Shown here: positions 13,269 to 23,884 of the stretch, piece after piece
How positions within the stretch are numbered: the stretch's first letter is position 1
How the letters are laid out: every line of letters begins with the position of its first letter
From: Certhia americana
Taxonomy: Eukaryota; Chordata; Aves; Passeriformes; Certhiidae
Assembly: GCA_018697195.1 (NCBI GenBank)
Contig: CM031870.1
Coordinates: forward strand, 8,873,380-8,937,379
Direction: 5' to 3'
DNA: 64,000 nt
The notes under the pieces: model-generated
What the model was told of the DNA's origin: nothing
Seen by the model: the letters and a program-made list of their open reading frames with translations, nothing else
The model's database searches: none
Made by a program: the position numbers and the translations under genes

Positions 13269-14633
13269 TGTCATGGTTTAGCCCTGACTGGACGATTTTG
13301 TAATATTGACACCTGATTAAACCAATGAAAAGGGTGGATACACCTCTAGTGAATACAAATTTTGAGGTGAGATTCCAGAAATAGCTCCCTTCTAATTTCT
13401 GGTGGGGTGAGTTCAGAACCTCAGCCCGGCTGTTTCCTGTGGCTGGGCCAAAGTTCCCCCTGCCCTCCCCTGGCAGGCAAAGGGGAAGGACAGGTAGTGG
13501 GGGGCGTGGGGAGAAAAAGCTCAGGACAGTCCTGGCCTGCTGAGATTTGCTAATCCAGGATGGCCCCACACAGCAACCGGGGGCAGAGCCAGGCCCAGCA
13601 TCTGCCGGGCCGGGAAAGAGAAGTGATCAGCCCTGGAGTGAGACATCTGAAGCCTGACTGGGCTGGAAACAAAAGATCCTAGCCTCTCTCTCTCAGCACA
13701 GCTGGATTTGAATGCAGCAGCAGGCCTTGAGATCCAACACAACTGCAATTCCTGACTGCCTTAACCTGGCTGCTGCCCTGCTGTTAACTCTTTTCTTACC
13801 AGATGAAACTTCCGAAGCATTAATTTTACCCAGTGAGAGAAAGAAGAGACCGGATGAAATTTAAAAAGACACATCATGAAACTTAGTGTCAGAGAAAGTG
13901 AGAAGAGAATATTAAATGGAAAGGAAGATTAAAGGAGTGGCCTAGTTTGGTTGGACTTCTCTTGTGAGGCCATAGAGAATGGATTTAAATACCCTGTAAC
14001 ATGTGGAGTGTTTTTTAGGGGGATGCAAAGTTCTAGTCATAACTGTGAGCTGCTGGAAAAACCTAAACAGAGGAAGACCAAGGAAGTAGAGATGCTGCCC
14101 TGCCCATTGAGAGAAGATGACCTCTGTTCCTTGAGATGAAGATAACTTTTGCTTTATACTAGAAGAAACATCCTTAAACTGTACCCTAATAAACTGATAT
14201 GGCCCATGAGCAGCTGTGAAGGCTGTTTCATGGGAGGGGCTTCACAATGACAACATTTCTTCCCCTGGGCGGGCCATTGTGAAGTGTGAGAGCAAGAAAA
14301 CTGGTATCTTGTGGAAAATCTCTGTGGTACCCAAGAGAGACTCCTTTCTCCTTGATGAATGGAGAAATTATTATTTTAAGGGTGATAACTGACTGAGAAT
14401 CCCAGGTCTTGTCTTTTTATATCAGAGCAAGAAAGTGAATAGTTGGTGGGGGGAGAAGAAGTGTTTTGAAGGTTTCATTCTGATTTTTTTGTTTCTTTTC
14501 CTCTTAGTTAATAAAGTTTTATTCCTTTTAAGTTTAAGCCTGCTTTGATCTTGATTGGGAAATTTTGAATTGGCAAACCAAAAGTGCGACACAAAATTGG
14601 TGTTTCCACCTGTTTCACACTGAAACCATGACA
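13269..14633 (+). mobile_element. Solo LTR, family B copy 2 (about 1.37 kb)
   Basis: This is the inverted partner of 3127-4546. It starts TGTCATGG at 13269 and ends CCATGACA at 14633, an 8-bp terminal inverted repeat. Flanking 5-mers are aagag (13264-13268) and cagag (14634-14638), which match in 4 of 5 positions, as expected for an ageing target-site duplication. AATAAA signals at 14188-14193 and 14510-14515 set the plus orientation. The first half is GC-richer, and the last 200 bases are rich in A and T. No gag, pol or env frame lies beside it. The ORFs running through it on the minus strand (160 and 75 residues) are incidental. Confidence 0.87.
14510..14515 (+). terminator. LTR polyadenylation signal (AATAAA)
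   Basis: AATAAA lies about 120 bases before the 3' end of the family B LTR, in the position expected for the R/U5 polyadenylation signal. A second AATAAA at 14188-14193 is an alternative. The use of either is inferred. Confidence 0.5.
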
Positions 14634-15257
14634 CAGAGCTATTAGTGGTTAAAAAATGACCACCAAGCCCCTTTTTAATTGATCTGTGTAGGTCTGTGGT
14701 CAGCAATGGCCAAGGCTTTCCCAATGGCATGAGCTTATTTCCAGTTATCTTCCCTTATGCTACTTTGGGTGATGGTTACAGTGTAAGAAAATGGACACCA
14801 GAATATGTAAGACTCTGCCTGGGATTCTCTGTGTTAAAGAATTCCTAATTTGATCTTTTTTCAATTTAGGTTTCTTTAACCTTAATGTACAACATATCTC
14901 AATCTAACTTCTCCTAGATCTAAAGAGTTTTTACCCAACGTGCTGTGCTGGCCTCAAACCTCTTGGGCAGTATTTTACAGAAGACCATACCAGATCCTGT
15001 TCAGCATCCAAAACTTTCTTTGGGATACAATATAGGACTGCAGCAAGAACTTCTCAAAATTCCCATACCTAATGACTACAGAGCAATTATACACAATTAT
15101 ACACAATTAACAAATAGTGATGTTATCCCAGATTTCAACATGATCTGACATCAAGAAAACCACTCTGTCCAGCTGATCAGTAACACACATAAGGACATTG
15201 CAGACCATGGTGCTAAATTGCAACACTGCTTAATTTGTTGTTTTGAGTCAAGTGTTA

Positions 15258-15361
15258 TGTGGCAAAAGAAATCCAGAAGAACAAAGATAACACAACTTTG
15301 GTATNNNNNNNNNNTGTGGCAAAAGAAATCCAGAAGAACAAAGATAACACAACTTTGGTAT
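15258..15361. repeat. Exact 47-bp duplication on both sides of an N-gap
   Basis: Bases 15258-15304 and 15315-15361 are identical over 47 positions and abut a block of ten N. This is what an unmerged overlap between two contig ends looks like. The gap is then artificial and the true sequence holds one copy. A genuine tandem repeat is the alternative. Confidence 0.85.
15305..15314. other. Assembly gap (10 N)
   Basis: Ten unknown bases. Ten is likely a placeholder, because the second gap in the window (29686-29695) has the same length. Confidence 0.98.
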
Positions 15362-16487
15362 GGATGGAACTAAAAACACACAGAGAAAGATAATGCTGGA
15401 AACAACCTGGTTCCAATGAGCAAAGAATAACTCAGTACTCAAGCTTCAGTAAATGCATGAAGACTAATATAGATTTTGAATTTCTAAGGATCATATGATA
15501 TGTTTAAAGAGAAGTTTAAATTATATTTTAATATAAATTTCTTACAGATGCTGTCAATAAAAACATAGATTGAACTGTATGGACTTTTGTAATTTCTTTT
15601 TCCTTCTGATTTCATAAAACCCTTTAAAATACTGTTTTCAGAACCCAGTCCACTGACATTGACTGTCTTTTATGCAATATACTAGCTTAGACTTGTAAAG
15701 GACTGGATGCTGACATGAATCCAAATTATTATCTTTATAGTCATTGCTGTCCATCAATCCCAGTGTAGCTCTAAATGCTAATGCACAGAGGAATTCCTAC
15801 ATTTCCCACTGGTGATTTTTGCCAGTTTCCTATTTTTCATTTGATTTGCTTCAGAAACCACAAGGTGAAAACATTATTTCAAATTAAGAATAAATTACCA
15901 GTTCCAGAGCTCCAATTAATCCAGAGCAAGGCACAGCACTAACTTGCCTAGATAATGAAATCAATTCTCAGGGTCATTCTGCTGGATGAACGAGAAAGAC
16001 AATCCTTTAAAAGCCCTTGGAAGGGCACTTAGTGGTAGATGAGGCATGAAACACTTTTTGACAGCATGCCTCATTCAGCATATAAAACATTAGCAGAAGA
16101 TCAAACTTCTTTACTGATTATTCTGGGATGTAGTTTAGTCTAACGAGGAGGTGATTACTCTGACAGCAGAGTTAAACACACATCCAATACCTTCCCAAGG
16201 CATTGGAAGCAGGTTTGGATGTTCATACTGCTGACAATTTCTGGAGCTGTCTTCTGGAAAACTACATCAAGACCGGAAGGGTCAATTCATGTGCACACTG
16301 ATGACTACAGAGAAATATTGCCATTTTTCTCCTGCTTCTGCAATTTTTCCGCCATGAAGGGGGCACAGAAGAGGGGTGGTAGGAGAGCATGAAGTGCCAG
16401 AGACAATATTTAGACTGAGCGATTGCACAGGTAGGAGCAGCAGGGAAAGCCCACGACCACTAAAAGTTGTAGCCCATCTTTTTCTTA

Positions 16488-17282
16488 CATCATCTTCCAG
16501 TGGTGTCTGCTAGGAAAACAAAAACAGAAGCCTCCCTTGGACTGGTGAATGCAAAAACCTCCTCCCTCCGAATTGTTATAATTCTGAAATTAAAAGGGTC
16601 TCAGGCAAAGATGTGAAGGTAGGAATAACAGTTCTTTACTAGTGTGTTTAACAAGATAAACAAAATAACAACAATAACTGTAGCAATAACAAGAAACAGA
16701 ACCAGGGAAAAACAGAGTTTCCTCTGCCACTGTCACCTTTCCCCTTCAGTACTGTCAGAAGCTGCCAGAGCCAGCAGCAGTCCCGGGGGATGAGATGTAT
16801 CCGAGGCTCGGCGGCCGTGGCTGGAGCTGTAGGAATGTCCCGGCTGGGCAGGGGGTGCAGAACACAGCGTGGGGAAAACCAGAGCAAAACTGAAGAAGCA
16901 GCGGGTGCAGGGCAGTGGGGCAGCAGCTCCCGGCAGGGCAGGGAGAGAACAGGTTCCCAAATCCAGGGGGACATGCAAAGAGACCATGATGGATCACTCT
17001 GAGCTGAACTCCAGGTGAGGGATGGTGAGAGGTCACTACAGTCAAGAGCCAAGCAGCCTGGCAGTTTCCTCGGAGAGCAAGAAGAGCCAAGTGAAGTCTG
17101 GGTGCCACCCTCTCCCTGATTTAGCTGCTTGCTTTGTCTTTCCAAAGCACCCATAAGTACCCACAAGCACCCAGCTATCATCTTCCTAGCAACTTCTGGG
17201 AAAAAATTCTATAAGAAAGCAACCCAACCCCCAACACTTTTCTTCTTCTCTTATAGTAACATAAAACCTATAGCCCAAGAGA
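16488..17282 (-). mobile_element. Solo LTR, family A copy 1, old (about 0.8 kb)
   Basis: It aligns by eye with 37361-38085 in the same direction. Shared blocks include GTGTCTGCT, CCTCCCTTGGA, CCTCCCTC, a stretch ending GGAATAACAGTTC, and a final 36 bases that align without gaps to the end of that copy. The expected TGTCATGG start is decayed to CATCATCT and the end to CCCAAGAGA. Flanks tctta and gatta agree at only 3 of 5 positions, so no target-site duplication survives convincingly. The middle is GC-rich (about 16780-16960), giving long frames of up to 177 residues on the minus strand that are not genes. It is the most diverged of the three family A copies. Confidence 0.7.
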
Positions 17283-18522
17283 GATTATTTGAAGGAGCAC
17301 ATTATTACTTTCTTTAGTAACTTTACGATATGTTTTTGCAGAACCTTTCTCAAATTATTGCCATGCTGCTATTCCTAGCCTAGGAAGACATAAACTGGCC
17401 CTTAGACGTTGGGAGGCAAAGCTGAGTGGTGCAGACATCCCAACAGAGAACAGGCTGTGAAACCATAGCCTACAGCTTGCTAAAATTCAGTAACATGGTT
17501 GCAAAAGATACTTAAATTTAGACATTAAGTACATAATAAACAACGAGGGGCGATTTCGTTTTAAATCAATCTTCAAGGAACAGAAGCAGAATAATTCAGA
17601 GATGGAAAAGAATATTTCCTCATCTGCATGTTACCTCTCAGCTGTACAGATTAATAGTCATGTGTCCCAAGGCTTTAATTTAATTTTTCTTATTTTTTTT
17701 TTCTTCAATTTCCTGACATTAGAGAATAAGGAAACAACCAAAGCATTGGAGAATAGAGTTCCACAGAGGCTATTTTGCCCTGTTGAGAAGCATATTTCTA
17801 AACCTTGACTGAATTTTCAGAAGAATACTACAGAGGAATGTTGTTCCCAGCTACTGTATGTTATGATAAATGGATATTTTCTGCATATTCATCAGACTTC
17901 TTTCCCCCCAATTGAGGGAAGGAAATTTTAGTAATGCCTCTTCCTATTGCAAGAAACTACATTTCTTTACCTCTCATTAACTCTCACTATGATACAAATA
18001 TTAAAGATTCATTTCTTTTACTCTGCTTCTGCAAAATACCACATTTATAAAGATATAAGTAAAATACAGTGATGGAATAGCTTATTTCACTGTAATTTCA
18101 CTTTTGAGGGAACAAAGTGTTATCTGCCCAATTTCAGTTCTGAATCTAGAGAATACTAGCTAGTCCCTAGTTTTAAATAACAGCTTTTTATTAAAAGAAA
18201 TGAGAAGGTGTGAGGTATAGAACTTTCTGCTCAGGGCATAACCCATTCTCTGGCTGAAGGAAGGTAAAATAAAATTTTATCCTAATTATCTCATAAATAC
18301 ATATAATTACATTTCTGATTGCATCATTTACCACATTTTTACAAGGCAGTAATTCTAGTGGTCTGTGTAGATACACCTTTTGTTAAACATAAGCCATCTT
18401 TCACAGTGTAAGCTGTACAATTTTGACAGCCTAAGGCTTAATTTAAAATATGAAGCCCATCCAAAAACAGGTGGATAGGTAGGAGGCTGATGAGCCATCA
18501 GCATGAAGCCAGGTCAGTATTC
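17283..18522. other. Unannotated AT-rich stretch
   Basis: I see nothing recognisable. There are short T-runs, and no open frame exceeds about 70 residues. Confidence 0.6.
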
Positions 18523-18526
18523 TCAC

Positions 18527-18980
18527 TGTTGTAAGTTAGCTGTCTAATTAAATCTGACAGAGTCAAGCCAATTAAGAAAATTATTTTATTAAGCAAGCGG
18601 CAATAAGGAAAACAGCACTGGGCGGCCTGGGGAATCTCCTGTTCCACCAAAGGCATGCACCTCACCTAGTTTAGTCCCTTGTTTTTATACTCTTGGCTCT
18701 TCCGTACATCTTCTGAGTCTGCGCAGCCTGTTGCTAGGGGGTCTTTTTCTGCCTTCTGGTGGTCGTGGGGAGGAAGGCCAAAGTCCTTTTCTCTTATCTT
18801 TTTGTTGACCTCCCCAGCTGGCTTGTGTAAGCACGCGTTGTTTGCAGAGCAGGAGGTAGGCAGTTATCTTACTCAAAGTGCTTCTGCTAACTCAAGCAAA
18901 CCCCTCCCCCACAAATCCTGTGCGCAAGGAGCACACAGTTAGTTAAAATTTGATTAACAAACTTGAGTGTACCTATTACA
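18527..18980 (-). mobile_element. Solo LTR, family D (454 bp) with clear promoter and poly(A) signal
   Basis: Read on the minus strand, the element has the standard LTR order. A U3 with several CpGs is followed by a TATAAAA box at 18689-18683, then a GC-rich R region, an AATAAA at 18590-18585 and a U5 of about 60 bases. Its ends on the plus strand are TGTTG at 18527 and TTACA at 18980, with TG...CA. Flanking tcac at 18523-18526 and 18981-18984 gives a 4-bp target-site duplication, which is usual for gammaretrovirus-like (class I) elements. Four bases can match by chance, so the boundary is less certain than for families A and B. No internal coding sequence adjoins it. Confidence 0.66.
18683..18689 (-). 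promoter_or_regulatory. TATA box of family D LTR
   Basis: TATAAAA on the minus strand lies about 100 bases before the element's AATAAA. That spacing fits a U3 TATA box with transcription starting near 18655 and R running to the poly(A) site. The activity is inferred. Confidence 0.5.
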
Positions 18981-18984
18981 TCAC

Positions 18985-21189
18985 TACTTATCTTGCACCT
19001 TGTCAAGGTACGCACACAAAAGCAGCAGTTAATTCATTACAAATGCATGAAGAGAAGGGATTCTTGGCTAAAAAGATTCAAATGTTAATCTAATGGAAAA
19101 ATGTCCATCTGCATCCTAAACTTTCTAATAACCTCATTACATTGATATTTAAGGCCTTCCGTGATAAAGGAGCATAGACAAGAAATGCTGGTAACAACTC
19201 AAGTCAAAGTTGGGAAAGAGAATACAATCAACAGCAGAGCTCCTTCCCAGAAAATACACTTACAACAGAGATCCTTTTTTTTTTCTTTGTGGAAGAGAGA
19301 GAGATTTCCTTAGCTATCAAGGTGATATATGACATAATCTAATACACCTCTAAGCTGATGTCATTCAGACATAAGGCACTCTTAAGAATTCTTCATTTTC
19401 TTAGTCTTCTCCCTACATTTATTTTCCATTCTATCTGTAACATTCAGTAAACACAGGAGCTGTCTGCAATCCATCTAATCTGAAACACAGACTTTTCACT
19501 CTGAAACATTCAATGCGTGTATTTTGAAAAACAAGTCATGTAATATTCTACATTATTTAAAAGCTTTCATCATTCTTTGAAGGCTACTGTAAACAGTAGC
19601 TGCAGGGGAGTTCATTTAAACATATTCACTTTGAACTGCAAATTGTGTACGGTAGAAAACAGAATGACACATACAATTTTACCTTTTCTCCTGCTAACTG
19701 TTGTTTACAGATGTTATAAAATCTGTTTTAAAATTTGCTATGTCAAGTTTCAGGCAGTTAATTATCACTGTTGGAATGAGTCTTACGGGCTTCTAAGATT
19801 TGATGGGCCTTGAGGGGGAATTAAATGGCACTCAGATTAGGCAAAAAGCATTGCTTCTCACCAAAATAGACAAATTCACAAGAAATCAGCCACTGAGGTC
19901 AGGAGCTGTAACCACCGATAAGCACAGACGGGTGGAAAACGTGGAATATCCCTGGCAGCTGAATACTCCTGATTTCTTTTTAAACCACTGGCAATAGCTT
20001 CAGAAAATACAGCAATTGAGCCAGCCATGTCAGTGAGCCCTTTTCTGTGTTCATAAACTCCTCACAACCATTTCTTCCCTTGCTCTTTGTGAGCATCTAG
20101 GGAAGGTTGAAGTAGCACAAGTTGAATACAAGAGGATATTTGTCATGCAGCCCCAGTACTACAGCATTTGGGAGCAATAGTCTACAGCACCTCGGGACTG
20201 GTGCTCCCAGCACCATCCAGAGGAATACACAGCAAACATTTCTGGGATAAAACAATATTTTCTACTAAGAATAAAGTTCAAAAGTGAAAGTGATAATGCT
20301 TTGTAAATCTTGCCAACTTCCAGGACCCGGATCCTGTTGTTATCTGATAATATATCCTGTTGTTATGTGATAATGTCATTATTACAGCAATAAAGTAACG
20401 TCACTGCATTGCAGGAGCCTTCCAAAAATGATTGAGATTAGTTCTCTTTGCTACAGGCAAAATCACTTTTTGGTGTTTTTATGTAAATGTCATTAACTGC
20501 CACATTGCAATTGCACATTAAGTTAAACACTACTCCATAGTTTTTAGATTAAACAACACACTTTGATATACTTGTTAGCAATAGATCATGCTCAGAATGC
20601 CAACATACTTAATTTTTTAGTTTTGAGGCAAGAAATCAAAGGTAAATAATCTAAGTTCTATCAAACAGAATTGGAAAGTAAAATGCCCTGCCTTGAACTC
20701 AGCCTACACTTCCTTGAGACACTTGAAGCTTCTTATTTTAAAAAGCAACAGCTGGAAATTCAACAAACTCATTCTTTCATAATCTCCTCCTTTTTTTCAT
20801 CCTCCATCCAGATGGATGCTTTTAATCTGAAATAAAAACTTTTCCCCCAACTTAAAATGCCTCAAAATCTGGTTTGCAACTAGAAAATTAGATAGCCCTT
20901 GTTTAGGTCAGAAGAATATATTAGAGCAGATAGTGGTAGATGTTATTGCCCAATACATCTACTATTTGTTTTGGTTAATTCTACTCCTCTCTCTTTCTGA
21001 CATTGTAGTGTTGTGCTCAACAGTGCAGACCAAGTTCCAAGCACAGAATAGTTACAGAAAACAATGCAGCAAAAGAAGCACAAAACTTCCCTTATATAGA
21101 AAGGTGTCAAAGGAATTGGGCACTGTGCTACCCCTTAGACACAAATCCTGAGTGCTAATTTTGGATTCCTTTGAAAATCTCAGCTGAAC
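18985..21189. other. Unannotated AT-rich stretch
   Basis: No gene or mobile element is recognised. It contains an imperfect 23-base tandem duplication at 20331-20374. Some blocks (for example 19800-20000 and 20440-20560) have balanced, non-repetitive sequence that could be conserved non-coding DNA, but only an alignment could show this. Confidence 0.5.
20331..20374. repeat. 23-bp imperfect tandem duplication
   Basis: Two 21-base words, at 20331-20351 and 20354-20374, match at 20 of 21 positions with a period of 23. It is a simple local duplication, AT-rich, with no associated element visible. Confidence 0.88.
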
Positions 21190-21770
21190 AGTTCATGAGA
21201 GGGCCCAGGATTGGAGGCCCAAGGAAACAGGGTTCAGGGTAGTCCTTTGGAGAGACAGGCCCTAAGCAAGGGGAATCTCCCCTGGTTAGGGTGCAGTATT
21301 TCTTTTGTGACATACCCCAGTTCTGCCTCCCCAGTTGGCCCATGGGCCTCCCCACCCCTTTATTCCTTATATGTGTATTCCCTAGAATGTTCTCCCTTCC
21401 CCACTTTCCCACTGGCCCCATTTTTGCTGCAGTGCACCATCCCCTGTTTCCCCATTTGCTGTTCCTCCCTCCCCAGTCCCCCTGTTTAACCCCTGGACCC
21501 TCCATTAGTTTCTGTCTTCATAACTGGACTCCTTGAAGTGCTGGATCTAATAAACCCCCTTGGAACTCCAAATGGAGACCCTTCCTGCTCCTTTGCTGCC
21601 CAGCACGTCGCCAGCTGCCCATCCTGAGTGCTGTGAGTGTGAGCTGTGAGTGGGTTCCAGTGCCACCCAGCAGTTTCTGTAGGGAGACGCTTTTAGAGAG
21701 TTGAAGCACCACTTCCTCTTACCCCACTGCTATCCAGGCTCGTGGTGGAACTGCGACACCCAAGGGCAGA
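21190..21770 (+). mobile_element. LTR-like block with CT-rich region and AATAAA
   Basis: A CT-rich segment (about 21300-21520) is followed by AATAAA at 21549-21554. A GC-richer tail then runs to about 21760. The arrangement mirrors 9225-9700, including CCCC-rich runs and a doublet such as GTGGTGG near the 3' end. I found no target-site duplication, and both ends are approximate. The open frames on both strands here, up to 116 residues, are compositional. An alternative is an ancient non-LTR repeat. Confidence 0.42.
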
Positions 21771-23126
21771 TTTTTTCAATTGTTTGCTAGATGTACACAC
21801 TCTGTTATATTTTGTGAACATGTCTGTGCACAGAAACAGGACTGGACATGAAAACACATCAATATTGATTTTAACCAACGTTTTGGCAACCATCACTCAG
21901 TAGTGTCCTTGGATGACAGCTCTGCACAGATAATTGGGTTTTATGCATCAATAATTACATCACTGTGCCACTTTTTTATGATCTTTTTTCTGCCAAATGT
22001 AAAGTGTTTCAACAACGCTATTCAGACACATCAGAAACTATTAAACGCAATAAGTGATTTTCACCCTAGATTCCAACCACAGATTACCATGTTCATTTCT
22101 TTTCACCTCTGGCTTTAATTTATGCATAGATCAGCAGTATTAACCCTAAATGGAGGATTTAAGGGTTTCACTGTTATTTACTTAGCTGCATCTGTACCCT
22201 GGTTGCCCTGAGCCAAGAGAGCAAGGTCTGGTCAAAAGTGTCCCAGCTGGAGTCCCCCCTCTCCAGCCATGCTCAGTTGGCTGCTCCTGTGGCTGCACAT
22301 GTGCCACAGGAATGTCCCAGCCAGCCCAGAGTCACAGGCCACTGAGCAACCACACTGCATTTTTCCCTGCCAGTTAAACCAACTATTTATATACATAAAT
22401 ATATAAATATTTAATATAAATAATTTATATAAATACCAACTATTCTGCATTCTCAGCTTCTGTCCCCTGCAGAAGTTTGATGTGCTGCCACCTCTCTACT
22501 TCAGGCAGCAGCTTAGAGAATGTGTCTAGCATTGAACAGGAGAGGAAAGAATGGTAAGAGGAAAGAAAGACAATTTTTGCCAACATACCTTTCTTTTATT
22601 TTACATTAGCATTTCATGCTCACAATTGTGCAGAAAATTGTAAATATCTCAAGAGGATGCCAAAGGTACAAAAGCAGTGGAAAACTTATGAGCTGAGAAT
22701 AGACAGTGAGAAAGGTACTTCTCCAAACATAAACCCTAAATTTTCTTTATCCATAGTCTGACAGGAAGAAGTTTGCGATTTGCTTGGGTAAGAGAACTGG
22801 AAGATGAAAGGTATATAAATATCTGTTCTAGGCAGGTGCAGAAATTGAAGCAATTGCATACAGCTCACTTTGCTGCAGGGCTGTGAAGAAAAGCCCCGTT
22901 TAAACTAGATGTGGAATAGCGATTATAAAAGTCTGTTTGTAGAAACAGAAACCTACACAAAGAGCAAGATCAGGAAATACAAGGCAAATCTACACGGATT
23001 CCTACCAGAAAAAAACTTGGCTAACTGTTGAATACAACTAAAAGATAGTCCTTAACTAGCACTTCTTTTCCTGATAGAAATGGAATCCTGAATTGAATCT
23101 TTAAGATCACTACAAGTTAAATCAGA
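21771..23126. other. Unannotated stretch with AT microsatellite-like block
   Basis: I see no gene. Bases 22380-22437 are almost pure A and T. A GC-richer patch (about 22190-22370) has no identity that I recognise. Confidence 0.55.
22380..22437. repeat. AT-rich low-complexity tract
   Basis: About 58 bases made almost only of A and T, with repeated TATAAATA-like words. It can fold on itself locally. No function is implied. Confidence 0.8.
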
Positions 23127-23131
23127 GTAGA

Positions 23132-23879
23132 TGTCATGGGTTGCAGTGCAAAATGTAACCAAAACTCTGTATTCTATCACCATCTGTTGAAACTGGGGTG
23201 GGGTGGGTGGTGTAATTGTTTGTCAATGGTCAACTGTCAAGAAACCTGCTGGGGCAGTTTTCTTATCTCTTCCACAACCCAGCCTCCCTCCAGGGAGAGA
23301 TCTTCTGCTGATGGGCCATTGAGTCTCACCGATATAATTCCATCATCCCATTAGGAAATGCTCCATCCAGAGGAAGGAGCCAAGTATTCCTACCTGGATA
23401 AAAATCTGGGAGCTGGAACATCAAGCAGCCTTTCAATTTCCTCTGATTCTCAGAGGAAGACCAGGCCCATCTATCACTTCTGGACCTCCAGTGAAAAACT
23501 CCACTTTTCTATAGGAGCATCACTTCAACAGAGCCACATTTGCCATTGGGACTGCAGCCACCATTGAATGGCACTGCCACCAACACCCTGACCCACCCTG
23601 CCACCCACCCTGACCACAGGGTATCAGGCTGTATCCTGACTCTGTCAGTGGGTTTTGTTTGTTTGTTTGTTTTTCTCCTTTGTAATATTGCATGTGTTTT
23701 GCTTTTATTGTTTATTTTAGTTCCCCTAATAAAGAACTGCTATTCCTATTCCCATATGTTTTCCTGAGAGCCCCCTTAATTTCAAAGTTATAATAATTCA
23801 GAGGGTGGGGGTTTAAATTCTCCATTCCAAGGGAGGCTCCTGCCTTCCTTAGCAGACACCTGCCATTCAAATCACGACA
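23132..23879 (+). mobile_element. Solo LTR, family A copy 2 (748 bp)
   Basis: The element starts TGTCATGGG at 23132 and ends ATCACGACA at 23879. Perfect 5-bp target-site duplications, gtaga, lie at 23127-23131 and 23880-23884. An AATAAA at 23728-23733 sets the plus strand. A (GTTT)n tract at about 23656-23675 sits where copy 3 has a TTTC-based tract. It matches 37361-38085 in reverse complement over the full length. No retroviral genes flank it. The false end CCATGACA at 23903-23910 lies 31 bases beyond the true end and has no matching duplication. Frames inside it (60-75 residues) are not genes. Confidence 0.9.
23728..23733 (+). terminator. LTR polyadenylation signal (AATAAA)
   Basis: AATAAA lies 146 bases before the 3' end of the family A LTR. 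In copy 3 (37361-38085) the same place reads AATAAG on the minus strand, so the signal is damaged there. Confidence 0.5.
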
Positions 23880-23884
23880 GTAGA

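Larger units (their letters stand above)
14639..16487. other. Unannotated stretch with assembly gap
   Basis: No gene is recognised. A 10-base AATTATACAC word is doubled near 15087-15108. An N-gap at 15305-15314 is flanked by identical 47-bp sequences. The rest is AT-rich and unique-looking. Confidence 0.55.

Noticed and set aside
13087..13569. 160-residue minus-strand open frame
   Set aside because: It runs from unique sequence into the antisense strand of family B LTR copy 2; there is no retroviral or cellular protein similarity.
16648..17181. 177-residue minus-strand open frame
   Set aside because: It lies inside the GC-rich middle of family A LTR copy 1. Overlapping frames are open too, and the translation resembles no protein.
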